This document shows positions 35,731-45,122 of a DNA stretch of 64,000 nucleotides, in pieces. Positions within the stretch are counted from its first letter, which is position 1; each line of letters opens with the position of its first letter. Source of the DNA: Tolumonas osonensis (GTDB lineage: Bacteria > Pseudomonadota > Gammaproteobacteria > Enterobacterales > Aeromonadaceae); NCBI RefSeq assembly GCF_014202415.1, contig NZ_JACHGR010000004.1, forward strand, positions 1 through 64,000, in the 5' to 3' direction. A model generated the notes under the pieces. It was not told the origin of the DNA and searched no databases. It saw only the letters and a program-made list of their open reading frames with translations. The translations under genes and the position numbers were made by a program.

Positions 35731-36369
35731 TTACGCCAGGATAGGAAACATATGCTTGATCCCGGCCACCATGATCTCAATACCCAGCGACATCATGATC
35801 AACCCCATGATACGGGTTACCACGTTAATACCGGTACGTCCCATCAGGCGAAACAGTAATGGCGCCGCCCGGAAAATCAGCCAGGACGCAAAACAAAAAA
35901 CCACCACCACCAGACTCATTCCCAGCAACTGTTTGGCCGAATTAAACTGGGACGAATACACAATCGTTGAACTGATCGCCCCCGGCCCCGCCATCAGCGG
36001 TAACGCCAGCGGAACAACCGCGATCGATTCTTTAGCCAGCGTGTCCCCTTTCTCTTCTTTGTTATGCCGCACTTCACCCAGTTTCCCTTGCAGCATTGAC
36101 CACGCAATCAACACAATCAGAGAACCGCCCGCAATCCGGAACGATGCAATCGAGATATCAAAAGCATCCAGAATGATCTGTCCGAAAAACATGGATACCC
36201 ACAGAATGACCATGACCGCAAAATTCGCAGTGGTATTGGTGCGTAAACGTTCCTGCGGCGTTTGCTGACTGGTCAGACTGACAAAAACCGGTAGTAATCC
36301 TAACGGATTAATAATCGCGGTCAGACCAATGAAAAACTTCAGATATACAGAAAAAGAGAGAGGATCCAT
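35731..36369 (-). CDS. ychE: MarC-family inner membrane protein (YchE-like)
   Basis: A 212-residue UPF0056/MarC membrane protein with about six hydrophobic helices and the motif IINPLGLLPVF near residue 20. The start MDPLSFSVYLKF at 36369 fits the family better than the frame limit at 36393. In E. coli the same gene, ychE, neighbours adhE, as here, which supports the name. Function is not established; the old link of MarC to antibiotic resistance was not upheld. Confidence 0.85.
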   Translation of the reverse strand: MDPLSFSVYLKFFIGLTAIINPLGLLPVFVSLTSQQTPQERLRTNTTANFAVMVILWVSMFFGQIILDAFDISIASFRIAGGSLIVLIAWSMLQGKLGEVRHNKEEKGDTLAKESIAVVPLALPLMAGPGAISSTIVYSSQFNSAKQLLGMSLVVVVFCFASWLIFRAAPLLFRLMGRTGINVVTRIMGLIMMSLGIEIMVAGIKHMFPILA

Positions 36370-36393
36370 AGTACGGCAACAGGCCTCGCGCAA

Positions 36394-36984
36394 TAAAATT
36401 AACGGGTTGATAACACGTATTCAGAGTAACTAAAACCTTTAGATTCCACCAGAGAGATTAAATTATAGACGGATGATAATGGATTAGTTTTTTTAATCCG
36501 AATATGTATCTTTGTCATTAATGGTACACAATGTTAAGACTTAAACAAAATATGGTCAGTCCATATAAAAAACAGCTCAAATGGTGAGACCGGTATAGAA
36601 TTTTACGCTTCAGATTTCAGTAAGAGATAAAAAGCAGTTCAGGTGTGATTCTCAATCATGGCCTTATCTGGCGCGGGTTTGTGATGATTTGGTTACAAAA
36701 ATGTCAAAATTTTTGTTTTGTAAATTTTGTAACTATTTGGCAACTATTGTTCTGTTGAACACATCCCGCATTTCTGGTGAATATATCTCTCAATCGATTT
36801 AAAGAGTGAATTCGGACATAAATTACAGGGTCCGTTTACTAAAATTGATTTGGATCAACTTTTTACGCATTACCTACTTCTATAATCGACTGCGAAAATT
36901 GTTTACTAAGTCACACTATAAAAACCGCTGCTATAGTGAATACGTGCCTTAATAAACCGTTTTCAAACTCACTAGGAGAAATGT
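36394..36984. other. Long adhE control region
   Basis: About 590 bases upstream of adhE with no gene. It contains a long AT-rich inverted repeat (GTTACAAAA at 36692-36700 with TTTTGTAAC at 36725-36733), an FNR box and a consensus -10 element. Size and content suggest complex control, as known for adhE elsewhere. Confidence 0.7.
36845..36886 (+). promoter_or_regulatory. FNR-type class II promoter of adhE
   Basis: TTGATTTGGATCAA at 36845-36858 is a perfect FNR box (TTGAT-N4-ATCAA). TATAAT follows at 36881-36886. With a start point near 36893 the box is centred at -41.5, the standard position for FNR activation. It suggests induction of adhE without oxygen, leaving a leader of about 92 bases. 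Confidence 0.8.
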
Positions 36985-39657
36985 ATGCCAGTAACCAACG
37001 TTGCTGAATTGGATGAGCTGATTGCTCGCGTTAAGAAAGCTCAACGCGAATTTGCAACTTTCAGCCAAGAACAGGTAGACAAAATCTTCCGCGCTGCTGC
37101 TCTGGCAGCAAACAATGCTCGTATTCCTCTGGCTCAGATGGCAGCAGCTGAATCAGGTATGGGTATCGTTGAAGATAAAGTGACTAAAAACCACTTTGCG
37201 TCCGAGTACATCTACAACAAATACAAAGACGAAAAAACCTGTGGCATTCTGGAAGAAGACAAAAACTTCGGTACCATCACCATCGCTGAGCCAATCGGTA
37301 TCATCTGTGGTATCGTTCCAACTACCAACCCGACTTCTACTGCAATCTTCAAATCTCTGATTGCACTGAAAACCCGTAACGGTATCGTTTTCTCTCCGCA
37401 CCCACGTGCTAAAAACTCTACTGCTGCTGCTGCTCGTATCGTTCTGGAAGCTGCTGTAGCTGCTGGTGCTCCTGCTGACATCGTTGGCTGGATCGATGCA
37501 CCGACTGTAGAAATGTCTAACTACCTGATGAAACACAACGACATCAACCTGATCCTGGCTACTGGTGGCCCGGCAATGGTTAAAGCCGCTTACTCTTCTG
37601 GTAAGCCAGCTATCGGTGTGGGTGCAGGTAACACGCCAGTTGTTATCGATGAAACTGCAGACATCAAACGTGCTGTTGCTTCTATCCTGTTGTCAAAAAC
37701 TTTCGACAACGGCGTAGTTTGTGCTTCTGAACAGGCTGTTATCGTAGTTGACTCTGTTTATGACGCAGTGAAAGAGCGTTTCGCTTCTCACGGCGGCTAC
37801 ATCCTGAACAAAGACGAAGCTGACAAAGTTCGTAAAGTTCTGCTGATCAACGGCGCACTGAACGCTGCTATCGTAGGTCAGCCAGCAACCAAAATCGCTG
37901 AACTGGCTGGTATCAAAGTGCCTGCTGACACCAAGATCCTGATCGGTGAAGGTGCCAAGATCTGCCACGAAGAAGAATTCGCTCACGAAAAACTGTCTCC
38001 ATCTCTGGGTATGTTCCGTGCGAAAGACTTCACTGAAGCTGTTGACTTCGCTTGCCAGATGGTTGATCTGGGCGGTATCGGTCACACTTCAGCTCTGTAC
38101 ACCGACCAAGACAAGAACGACGATCGCGTTCGTTACTTCGGTGACAAGATGAAGACTGCTCGTATCCTGATCAACACCCCAACTTCTCACGGTGGTATCG
38201 GTGACCTGTACAACTTCAACCTGGCTCCATCTCTGACTCTGGGTTGTGGTTCATGGGGTGGTAACTCCATCTCTGAAAACGTAGGTCCAAAACACCTGAT
38301 CAACAAGAAGACAGTAGCTAAGCGAGCAGAAAATATGCTGTGGCACAAACTTCCAAAATCAATCTACTTCCGTCGCGGTTCTCTGCCAGTTGCACTGACC
38401 GATCTGGAAGGCAAAAAACGCGCAATGGTTGTTACCGACAGCTTCCTGTTCAACAACGGTTATGCTGACGAACTGGTACAAATCCTGAAAGACAAAGGCA
38501 TGGAAGTAGAAGTATTCTACGAAGTGGCTGCTGACCCAACTCTGACCATCGTTAAGAAAGGTGCAGAGATGATGAAGACTTTCAAACCAGACGTAATCCT
38601 GGCTCTGGGCGGTGGTTCACCAATGGACGCTGCGAAGATCATGTGGGTTATGTACGAACACCCAGAAACTCACTTCGAAGAACTGGCAATGCGTTTCATG
38701 GATATCCGTAAACGTATCTACAAGTTCCCGAAAATGGGCGTGAAAGCTGACCTGGTATGTATCACTACTACTTCTGGTACCGGTTCTGAAGTTACTCCAT
38801 TCGCGGTAGTAACCGACGACCTGAACGGTGGCGTTAAATACCCACTGGCTGACTACGAGCTGACTCCAACCATGGCTATCGTTGACGCGAACCTGGTTAT
38901 GAACATGCCTAAGTCTCTGTGTGCGTTCGGTGGTATCGACGCTGTTACTCACGCGACCGAAGCTTACGTTTCTGTACTGGCTAACGAATACTCTGACGGT
39001 CAGGCTCTGCAAGCGCTGAAACTGCTGAAAGAATACCTGCCAAGCAGCTATGCTAACGGTTCTAAAGATCCAGTAGCTCGTGAGAAAGTACACAACGCAG
39101 CAACTATCGCTGGTATCGCGTTCGCGAACTCTTTCCTGGGTGTTTGCCACTCTATGGCTCACAAACTGGGTGCTGAGTTCCACATTCCGCACGGTCTGGC
39201 TAACGCACTGCTGATCGCTAACGTAATCCGTTACAACGCGAACGACAACCCAACTAAACAGACTGCGTTCTCTCAATACGACCGTCCACAGGCTCGTCGT
39301 CGTTATGCAGAAATCGCTGATCACTTGGGCGTAACTGCAATCGGTGACCGTACCGGTGCTAAAGTTGAGAAACTGCTGACTTGGTTGGAAGGCCTGAAAG
39401 CTGAGCTGGACATCCCTGCTTCTATCCGTGATGCAGGCGTGAACGAAGCTGCGTTCCTGGCTAAAGTTGACCAACTGGCTGTTGAAGCGTTCGATGACCA
39501 ATGTACTGGTGCTAACCCACGCTTCCCTCTGATTTCTGAACTGAAACAGATCCTGCTGGACTCTTACTACGGCCGTCCTTACGTTGAAGGCGTTGCAGTA
39601 GCTGCTGCAGAAGAAGCTAAAGAAGCTAAAAAAGACGAAGGCAAAAAGAAAAAATAA
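36985..39657 (+). CDS. adhE: Bifunctional acetaldehyde-CoA/alcohol dehydrogenase
   Basis: Fermentative enzyme reducing acetyl-CoA to acetaldehyde and then ethanol, regenerating NAD; it forms spirosome filaments. The 890 residues comprise an N-terminal aldehyde dehydrogenase domain with catalytic Cys in NGVVCASEQ near 246. A linker joins it to an iron-dependent alcohol dehydrogenase domain from about 450, with GGGSPMDAAK near 542 and metal-binding His in HSMAHKLGAEFHIPHG near 725. Codon use is strikingly uniform and optimal, typical of a very highly expressed gene. AGGAG precedes the ATG by seven bases. The end is a lysine-rich tail (KKDEGKKKK). Confidence 0.98.
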   Translation: MPVTNVAELDELIARVKKAQREFATFSQEQVDKIFRAAALAANNARIPLAQMAAAESGMGIVEDKVTKNHFASEYIYNKYKDEKTCGILEEDKNFGTITIAEPIGIICGIVPTTNPTSTAIFKSLIALKTRNGIVFSPHPRAKNSTAAAARIVLEAAVAAGAPADIVGWIDAPTVEMSNYLMKHNDINLILATGGPAMVKAAYSSGKPAIGVGAGNTPVVIDETADIKRAVASILLSKTFDNGVVCASEQAVIVVDSVYDAVKERFASHGGYILNKDEADKVRKVLLINGALNAAIVGQPATKIAELAGIKVPADTKILIGEGAKICHEEEFAHEKLSPSLGMFRAKDFTEAVDFACQMVDLGGIGHTSALYTDQDKNDDRVRYFGDKMKTARILINTPTSHGGIGDLYNFNLAPSLTLGCGSWGGNSISENVGPKHLINKKTVAKRAENMLWHKLPKSIYFRRGSLPVALTDLEGKKRAMVVTDSFLFNNGYADELVQILKDKGMEVEVFYEVAADPTLTIVKKGAEMMKTFKPDVILALGGGSPMDAAKIMWVMYEHPETHFEELAMRFMDIRKRIYKFPKMGVKADLVCITTTSGTGSEVTPFAVVTDDLNGGVKYPLADYELTPTMAIVDANLVMNMPKSLCAFGGIDAVTHATEAYVSVLANEYSDGQALQALKLLKEYLPSSYANGSKDPVAREKVHNAATIAGIAFANSFLGVCHSMAHKLGAEFHIPHGLANALLIANVIRYNANDNPTKQTAFSQYDRPQARRRYAEIADHLGVTAIGDRTGAKVEKLLTWLEGLKAELDIPASIRDAGVNEAAFLAKVDQLAVEAFDDQCTGANPRFPLISELKQILLDSYYGRPYVEGVAVAAAEEAKEAKKDEGKKKK

Positions 39658-39705
39658 TTTCTGATGCCTCACCCCGCTGTCTGGCGGGGTGATTTGAAGT
39701 CAAAG

Positions 39706-39743
39706 CTTCATAAAAAAGCCTTCATGTTGAAGGCTTTTTTTTA
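39706..39743. terminator. Bidirectional terminator between adhE and the nitroreductase gene
   Basis: AAAAAAGCCTTCA and TGAAGGCTTTTTT pair around a small loop, with T runs in both directions, so it serves both convergent genes. A second GC-rich hairpin (CACCCCGC/GCGGGGTG, 39669-39691) lies ahead of it on the adhE side. Confidence 0.85.
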
Positions 39744-39769
39744 TTTGCGCTGTTGTCTGTGTTACCAGA

Positions 39770-40492
39770 CTATTTTTTGCAATATCCCTGCTGCTGCAGA
39801 TAACCCAGCATGAATGGGCGGGCTTCCTTACCCAGAATGCTACGGATCTGGCTCGTCCAGCTTTGGTCTTTATTGTTACTTGCACGAGAGGCATAGTAAG
39901 CGCGCATCTCATCATCATATTGATCCAACAATACTTGGTTGACCGGTTGATATTGGTTTTCATGCACCACCAGCCCCCGCGGCAATCTTGGTTTGATTTG
40001 AGGGTCTTGCGCCGGATAGCCCAGACATAAACCAAATAAAGGGATCACTAATTCAGGCAATCCCAGTAACTGACCTATTTCAGCCGGATGATTGCGCACA
40101 GCACCAATATATACACCGCCCAGCCCCAGTGATTCCGCTGCCACCAGCGCATTTTGCCCCATCATGGCGGCATCAGTAGCGCCGATGAGTAGCTGTTCCA
40201 CAAAGCCTGTTTTTGCTTCCGGTACAATTTGTACATGACGATTGAAATCAGCACAGAAAAGCAAAAATTCAGCCGCAGCAGTAATATAAGGCTGTTCTGC
40301 GGCCAAATGCATAATCTGCTCTCGTAATACTTTATCAGTAATACGAATAATCGAGACGGCTTGTAAAAAACTGGAACTCGGGGCTTGTTGCGCTGCGGCC
40401 AGAATCGCATCCAGCTGTTCAGGCGAAATCGGCTGGTCAGAATAAGCCCGGATAGAACGGTGTCCCCTGATTTGATCAATAACGGATTTCAT
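39770..40492 (-). CDS. nfsA: Oxygen-insensitive NADPH nitroreductase (NfsA family)
   Basis: FMN-dependent reductase of nitroaromatics, quinones and flavins. The 240-residue protein shows HRSIRAYSDQPI near residue 9, the flavin-binding AAQQAPSSSFLQ near 33 and GLGGVYIGAVRN near 128. AAGGAG six bases ahead of the ATG at 40492 favours this start over 40507. The family includes NfsA and FRP-type flavin reductases; the exact substrate cannot be told. Confidence 0.85.
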   Translation of the reverse strand: MKSVIDQIRGHRSIRAYSDQPISPEQLDAILAAAQQAPSSSFLQAVSIIRITDKVLREQIMHLAAEQPYITAAAEFLLFCADFNRHVQIVPEAKTGFVEQLLIGATDAAMMGQNALVAAESLGLGGVYIGAVRNHPAEIGQLLGLPELVIPLFGLCLGYPAQDPQIKPRLPRGLVVHENQYQPVNQVLLDQYDDEMRAYYASRASNNKDQSWTSQIRSILGKEARPFMLGYLQQQGYCKK

Positions 40493-40681
40493 TCCTATCT
40501 CCTTCAATCATGAGTAATATACAGAATATAATTGTCATCATTATCTTGTCTGATTTTATCGGAGATATATCGGTAATACCGAGTAATTACTTCGCTTTTT
40601 CCGTCTAACCAGAATAAGTTCCGACTGTTAGACTCTGCGGCGGTTTGATTATCTTATTGATCACTTTTACTGGATAACACT

Positions 40682-41437
40682 ATGTTTGAATGGATTGCCG
40701 ATCCTTCAGCGTGGGTGGCTTTGGCGACCTTAACACTGCTGGAAATCGTATTAGGTATAGACAACATCATTTTCATTTCAATTCTGGTAGGAAAGCTCCC
40801 GCCGGAACAGCGCCAGCGCGCCCGTGTCTTGGGTCTGGGTGGTGCGATGGTCACCCGTATTCTGCTGCTGCTTTCTCTGGCCTGGGTGATGCGACTGACA
40901 GCACCGATGTTCACTATACTGGAAGAAGCGATTTCAGGCCGTGACCTGATCCTGATTGTTGGTGGTTTGTTCCTGATCTGGAAAAGTACACACGAAATTC
41001 ATTCCAGTCTGGAAGGTAGTACTGAAGAACACCACGAGAGTAAAAAAGCAGCCAGTTTTCTGTCCACTTTAATTCAGATTGCCATTCTGGATATCGTGTT
41101 CAGCCTTGATTCGGTTATTACCGCAGTGGGTATGGCCGATCATGTACCTGTCATGGTACTGGCTATCGTTATTGCGGTTGGTGTCATGATGTTTGCTGCC
41201 AAACCCATCGGTGACTTTGTTGATGCAAATCCGACGCTGAAGATTCTAGCACTGGCATTTTTGATCATGGTCGGAATGGCGCTGATCGCAGAAAGCTTTG
41301 ATCTACATATTTCGAAAGGTTACATCTACACTGCAATGGCATTCTCCCTGTTGGTTGAAATGCTCAACATCAGAATGCGTAAAGGCATAGAAAAACCAAT
41401 TCATCTGCATAAGGCATTTGAAGAAGAGAATTCATGA
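40682..41437 (+). CDS. TerC-family membrane protein (YgdQ-like)
   Basis: A 251-residue inner membrane protein with about seven hydrophobic helices. The TerC motifs are EIVLGIDNIIFI near residue 21 and LDIVFSLDSVITAVGM near 137, with the paired Asp residues thought to bind metal ions. Relatives are implicated in manganese export or metal homeostasis. No CBS or CorC domain follows, so it is the short form like E. coli YgdQ. Confidence 0.88.
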   Translation: MFEWIADPSAWVALATLTLLEIVLGIDNIIFISILVGKLPPEQRQRARVLGLGGAMVTRILLLLSLAWVMRLTAPMFTILEEAISGRDLILIVGGLFLIWKSTHEIHSSLEGSTEEHHESKKAASFLSTLIQIAILDIVFSLDSVITAVGMADHVPVMVLAIVIAVGVMMFAAKPIGDFVDANPTLKILALAFLIMVGMALIAESFDLHISKGYIYTAMAFSLLVEMLNIRMRKGIEKPIHLHKAFEEENS

Positions 41438-41445
41438 TCCTGTTG

Positions 41446-41514
41446 GCAGACCACTTCCGGAAGGGAGTGGTCTGAAACTGACAATAAAAGACCGCTCTCA
41501 GTAGCGGTCTTTTT
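41446..41514 (+). terminator. Two hairpins after the TerC-family gene
   Basis: The first hairpin pairs CAGACCACTTCC with GGGAGTGGTCTG (41446-41474). The second, AAAAGACCGCTCTCAGTAGCG plus GGTCTTTTT (41486-41514), has a T run and T/A symmetry, so it can end both this gene and convergent aroC. Confidence 0.85.
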
Positions 41515-41539
41515 GTTTATTACAGATCAATAGTCTGAC

Positions 41540-42628
41540 TTATTTAAGTTTTGGTGTCTCAGTCATGACATCGATATTTTGAGCACGATGACGCAGCAGA
41601 TGATCCATCAGCACCAGTGCCAGCATCGCTTCTGCAATGGGGACAGCACGGATACCGACACAAGGATCATGACGGCCACGTGTTATCATATCGACAGGAT
41701 TTCCCTGTGTGTCAATTGTCTGCCCAGGCACCATGATACTGGACGTCGGCTTCAGCGCGATTCCGACCACAATCTCCTGACCACTGGAGATCCCCCCCAG
41801 AATGCCGCCCGCATGATTACTCAGGAAACCTTCAGGGCGCATTGGATCCCGATGTTGCGACCCCCGTTGCTCAACAACCGCAAAACCATCACCGACTTCC
41901 ACACCTTTGACGGCGTTGATGCCCATCATGGCATGAGCAATATCCGCATCCAGACGATCAAAAACAGGTTCACCCAAGCCAACAGGCACGCCGGTTGCCA
42001 CAACTTTCAGTTTGGCCCCGATAGAGTCACCCTCTTTTTTAAGATCGCGCATGAAGGTATCTAACTCATCCAGTTTGTCCGGATCAGCAAAGAAGAACGG
42101 ATTGGTTTCGATGATCGATTTATCAAAACGTTCTGCCTTCACCGGGCCTAACTGTTCCAGAAAACCGAAAATCTCAATGCCGCAGTGTTCTTTCAGATAC
42201 TTCTTGGCAATGGCGCCCGCTGCAACCCGCATCGCTGTTTCACGGGCAGATGAGCGACCACCACCACGATAATCGCGGATACCGTATTTTTGATGGTAGG
42301 TATAATCAGCATGTCCTGGACGGAAGAGATCTTTAATATCCGAATAATCTTTAGATCGCTGATCGGTATTTTCAATCAGCAAACCAATCGACGTCCCGGT
42401 TGTTTTCCCTTCAAACACCCCTGACAGGATTTTCACCGCATCATCTTCACGACGTTGCGTGGTGAAACGCGAAGTGCCAGGTTTACGACGATCCAGATCG
42501 CCCTGTAAATCAGCTTCCGTTAACGCCATGCCAGGAGGACAGCCATCAACTATCGCACCTAATGCCAGACCGTGGCTTTCACCGAAGGTAGTGACCCGAA
42601 ATAATTGTCCGAAAGTATTGCCTGCCAT
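41540..42628 (-). CDS. aroC: Chorismate synthase
   Basis: Forms chorismate from EPSP, last step of the shikimate pathway, using reduced flavin. The 362-residue sequence shows all family motifs: GESHG near residue 15, [14 protein letters not shown] near 120 and [11 protein letters not shown] near 255, with GRHDPC near 315. It follows prmB with a seven-base gap, as in E. coli. Confidence 0.98.
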   Translation of the reverse strand: MAGNTFGQLFRVTTFGESHGLALGAIVDGCPPGMALTEADLQGDLDRRKPGTSRFTTQRREDDAVKILSGVFEGKTTGTSIGLLIENTDQRSKDYSDIKDLFRPGHADYTYHQKYGIRDYRGGGRSSARETAMRVAAGAIAKKYLKEHCGIEIFGFLEQLGPVKAERFDKSIIETNPFFFADPDKLDELDTFMRDLKKEGDSIGAKLKVVATGVPVGLGEPVFDRLDADIAHAMMGINAVKGVEVGDGFAVVEQRGSQHRDPMRPEGFLSNHAGGILGGISSGQEIVVGIALKPTSSIMVPGQTIDTQGNPVDMITRGRHDPCVGIRAVPIAEAMLALVLMDHLLRHRAQNIDVMTETPKLK

Positions 42629-42635
42629 AATGTCC

Positions 42636-43568
42636 CTAACTCAATGCTTGTGTGAACAACGCCTGATACTGATCGAGCTGAGCCTTAGTCAGTACAAACA
42701 CGCCATCCCCACCCTGTTCAAATTCAATCCATTCAAATTCGACTTCCGGAAACAGTGATGCCAGATGCACCATACTGTTGCCGACTTCTACTATCAGTAC
42801 ACCATTTTCTTTCAGTAAAGCGCCCGCTTCAGCCAGAATACGGCGAACCAGATCCAGACCATCATGTCCGGCAGCTAATGCCAGCTCGGGTTCGTGACGG
42901 AACTCTTCCGGCAGATCATACATATCTTCCGCATCAACATACGGCGGATTAGATACGATCAGATCATATTTATCCCCAGCTGGCAGCGCATCAAACAAAT
43001 CGGAGCAGATCGGAATAACCTGCCCCAGCATGCCATGCATTTCAATATTCATTTCACACACAGCCAGCGCATCCGGTGATAAATCCAGTGCATCGACCTC
43101 TGCAGCCGGAAATGCATGCGCCATAGCAATCGCAATACAGCCGGAACCGGTACACAAATCCATAATCCGGGTAGGTTCATGCTGCAGCCATGGGACAAAA
43201 CGTTTATTAATCAGTTCCCCTATCGGTGAACGCGGGATCAATACGCGCTCATCAACATAAAATTCATAGCCGGCAAACCAGGCTTTATTTGTCAGATAGG
43301 GGGCAGGAACGCGGTGTTCAATCCGTTGCTGAATCAGATGTACCAGATGCTCACGTTCAGTACGGGTTAATCTCGCCTGACGCAGATCACTGTCAATAAC
43401 AGGCGGCAAATCTAATGCGGGTAATAACAATTGAATTGCTTCATCCCAACTATTATCAGTACCATGACCATAAAATAAACCCGCAGCATTAAACTGACTG
43501 ACAGCCCAACGCATCATGTCATTGAGGGTTCTGAATTCGTCGATGACCTCATCAACATTGATATTATC
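42636..43568 (-). CDS. prmB: Ribosomal protein L3 glutamine methyltransferase
   Basis: SAM-dependent enzyme that methylates a glutamine of ribosomal protein L3. The start is taken as TTG at 43568: GGAGG lies five bases ahead, and from there the protein has 310 residues, the E. coli length; the frame upstream to 43613 is not conserved. Motifs are the SAM site [12 protein letters not shown] near residue 135 and the catalytic NPPY near 203. Divergent from smrB. Confidence 0.93.
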   Translation of the reverse strand, partial: DNINVDEVIDEFRTLNDMMRWAVSQFNAAGLFYGHGTDNSWDEAIQLLLPALDLPPVIDSDLRQARLTRTEREHLVHLIQQRIEHRVPAPYLTNKAWFAGYEFYVDERVLIPRSPIGELINKRFVPWLQHEPTRIMDLCTGSGCIAIAMAHAFPAAEVDALDLSPDALAVCEMNIEMHGMLGQVIPICSDLFDALPAGDKYDLIVSNPPYVDAEDMYDLPEEFRHEPELALAAGHDGLDLVRRILAEAGALLKENGVLIVEVGNSMVHLASLFPEVEFEWIEFEQGGDGVFVLTKAQLDQYQALFTQALS

Positions 43569-43648
43569 CAAATGCGCCTCCGGTTGATCCGGCTGTCGCG
43601 TTACAATGCACACAGCTGTTTAGTACATCAGACACGACAAACCGAATT

Positions 43649-44173
43649 ATGAGCAAAAAAACTATACTGGATGACCAGGATATCGGCCTCTTTCGGGAGG
43701 CAATCACAGGTGTCCGGCAGATAAAGCAGGATACCATACGTTTGCAGTCTCCGGCGATCAAGCAGAAAGCGCAAATCCGTGAAATTCGCGAATCACAGCA
43801 GGCACAACACTATTTTTCGGATGAATATGAACCGCTCTTAAGCCAGGAAGGGCCGGTCAGATACAACCGGAGCGATGTTTCTGCCTACGAAGTGAAAAAG
43901 CTGCGACGAGGGGATTATATTCCTGACATGATGCTGGATTTGCACGGACTGACGCAGCAACAGGCAAAATCAGAACTGGGCGCATTGATTGAAGCCTGCC
44001 GCCGGCAGCATATCCGCTGCGCCTGTGTCATGCATGGCCATGGCAAGAACATTCTGAAGCAACGGATTCCATTATGGCTGGCACAACATCCCGATGTTAT
44101 GGCGTTTCATCAGGCAACCAAACTCTGGGGGGGAGACGCAGCAATACTCGTGCTTATAGAACAAAACAGCTGA
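43649..44173 (+). CDS. smrB: SmrB, ribosome-rescue endonuclease
   Basis: Cuts mRNA between collided ribosomes. The 174-residue protein ends in a Smr domain from about residue 95, with [14 protein letters not shown] near 98 and the second motif [17 protein letters not shown] near 130. The N-terminal part is a helical extension used to bind ribosomes. The gene is divergent from prmB as in E. coli, where it was known as yfcN. Confidence 0.93.
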   Translation: MSKKTILDDQDIGLFREAITGVRQIKQDTIRLQSPAIKQKAQIREIRESQQAQHYFSDEYEPLLSQEGPVRYNRSDVSAYEVKKLRRGDYIPDMMLDLHGLTQQQAKSELGALIEACRRQHIRCACVMHGHGKNILKQRIPLWLAQHPDVMAFHQATKLWGGDAAILVLIEQNS

Positions 44174-44203
44174 CAGTACACTTCCGTTGTTTAAATGAAC
44201 CTG

Positions 44204-44410
44204 TCACGCTGCCTTTTTCGTGATCTCTGCAATTTTGTTATTCAGTTCCTGCACTGTCGCCCGATGAACCTGATCTGCTTCGGGCGGCATAACAACTTTG
44301 CCGTTTTCAAATTCATAGCCACCACGGCCATGAATATACAATCGGCCACGGAAAAAAGTTCTTACATATTTGGCAATTAACGCCGGGAAATATTTTTTGA
44401 AAATGCGCAC
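44204..44410 (-). CDS. Small conserved-looking protein of unknown function
   Basis: A 68-residue basic protein. The first 25 residues are an amphipathic basic helix (MRIFKKYFPALIAKYVRTFF), followed by a strand-rich part (GRLYIHGRGGYEFENGKVVM) and a helix. It may attach to membranes or RNA. I cannot name a family. It is convergent with smrB. Confidence 0.6.
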   Translation of the reverse strand: MRIFKKYFPALIAKYVRTFFRGRLYIHGRGGYEFENGKVVMPPEADQVHRATVQELNNKIAEITKKAA

Positions 44411-44534
44411 AGTCCACCTCCGTATCGCAATTCACCCTTCTGTATTAAGTATAATCGGGGCTGCAATACCCCATTTCAATCAGCAGGTTGAAGCGAAATT
44501 ATAAAATTAGAGACTGTGCACAATTCGGAAATTA

Positions 44535-44993
44535 TTAGCGGAGTGTGTGCGGACCTTCTAACCACTCCAGGCTACCTTTGCCATCCAGCAATGAGACACC
44601 GGCCATACCTGAGGTCACAAACATCGGTGGCACGGCATTGGCGCACAAATCGTTCACGATATATCCAACCAAAGGTAAATGACTGATAATCAAAACATAA
44701 TCATCATCCAGTGCGCGCAGATAATCCGTAACAACTTCGGCTCTGCCATAAGGCACTAAATCATGAATTTCCTCGACCTGAGCAGGTGTCGGTAAATAAG
44801 GGCGAACCGCTTCCCATGTCTGCTGCGCCCGTAAAAACGGACTCACAAGCACACGATCAAGACGAGGTAGTTCTGCGGCTACCCATTCAGCCATTTTGAC
44901 CGACTGCTTACGGCCTTTGTCGGTCAGCGGACGCAGATCATCACGTCCGGCCTCGTGAGCTGCTTCACCATGACGCATTACAATAATTTTCAT
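44535..44993 (-). CDS. sixA: Phosphohistidine phosphatase SixA
   Basis: Removes phosphate from histidine phosphotransfer domains, for example of ArcB or the nitrogen phosphotransferase system. The 152-residue protein has the catalytic RHG (VMRHGEA) at residues 7-9 and the second His in ISHLPLVG near 107. It is divergent from the M16 peptidase gene. Confidence 0.93.
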   Translation of the reverse strand: MKIIVMRHGEAAHEAGRDDLRPLTDKGRKQSVKMAEWVAAELPRLDRVLVSPFLRAQQTWEAVRPYLPTPAQVEEIHDLVPYGRAEVVTDYLRALDDDYVLIISHLPLVGYIVNDLCANAVPPMFVTSGMAGVSLLDGKGSLEWLEGPHTLR

Positions 44994-45122
44994 TAAGTCA
45001 GCCTTTCATGTCCTTATTTTGGGTAAATACTACTGCCTTCATATCAGGGAAACAATCAACAAGTTATGAAACGGTTTGCACCTTATTAAAATAAGGGTCG
45101 ATAATATAAGAATAATTATCCG

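Noticed and set aside
38617-39672. Long minus-strand frame of 351 codons inside adhE
   Set aside because: It is a by-product of the extreme codon bias of adhE; the sense protein is certain.
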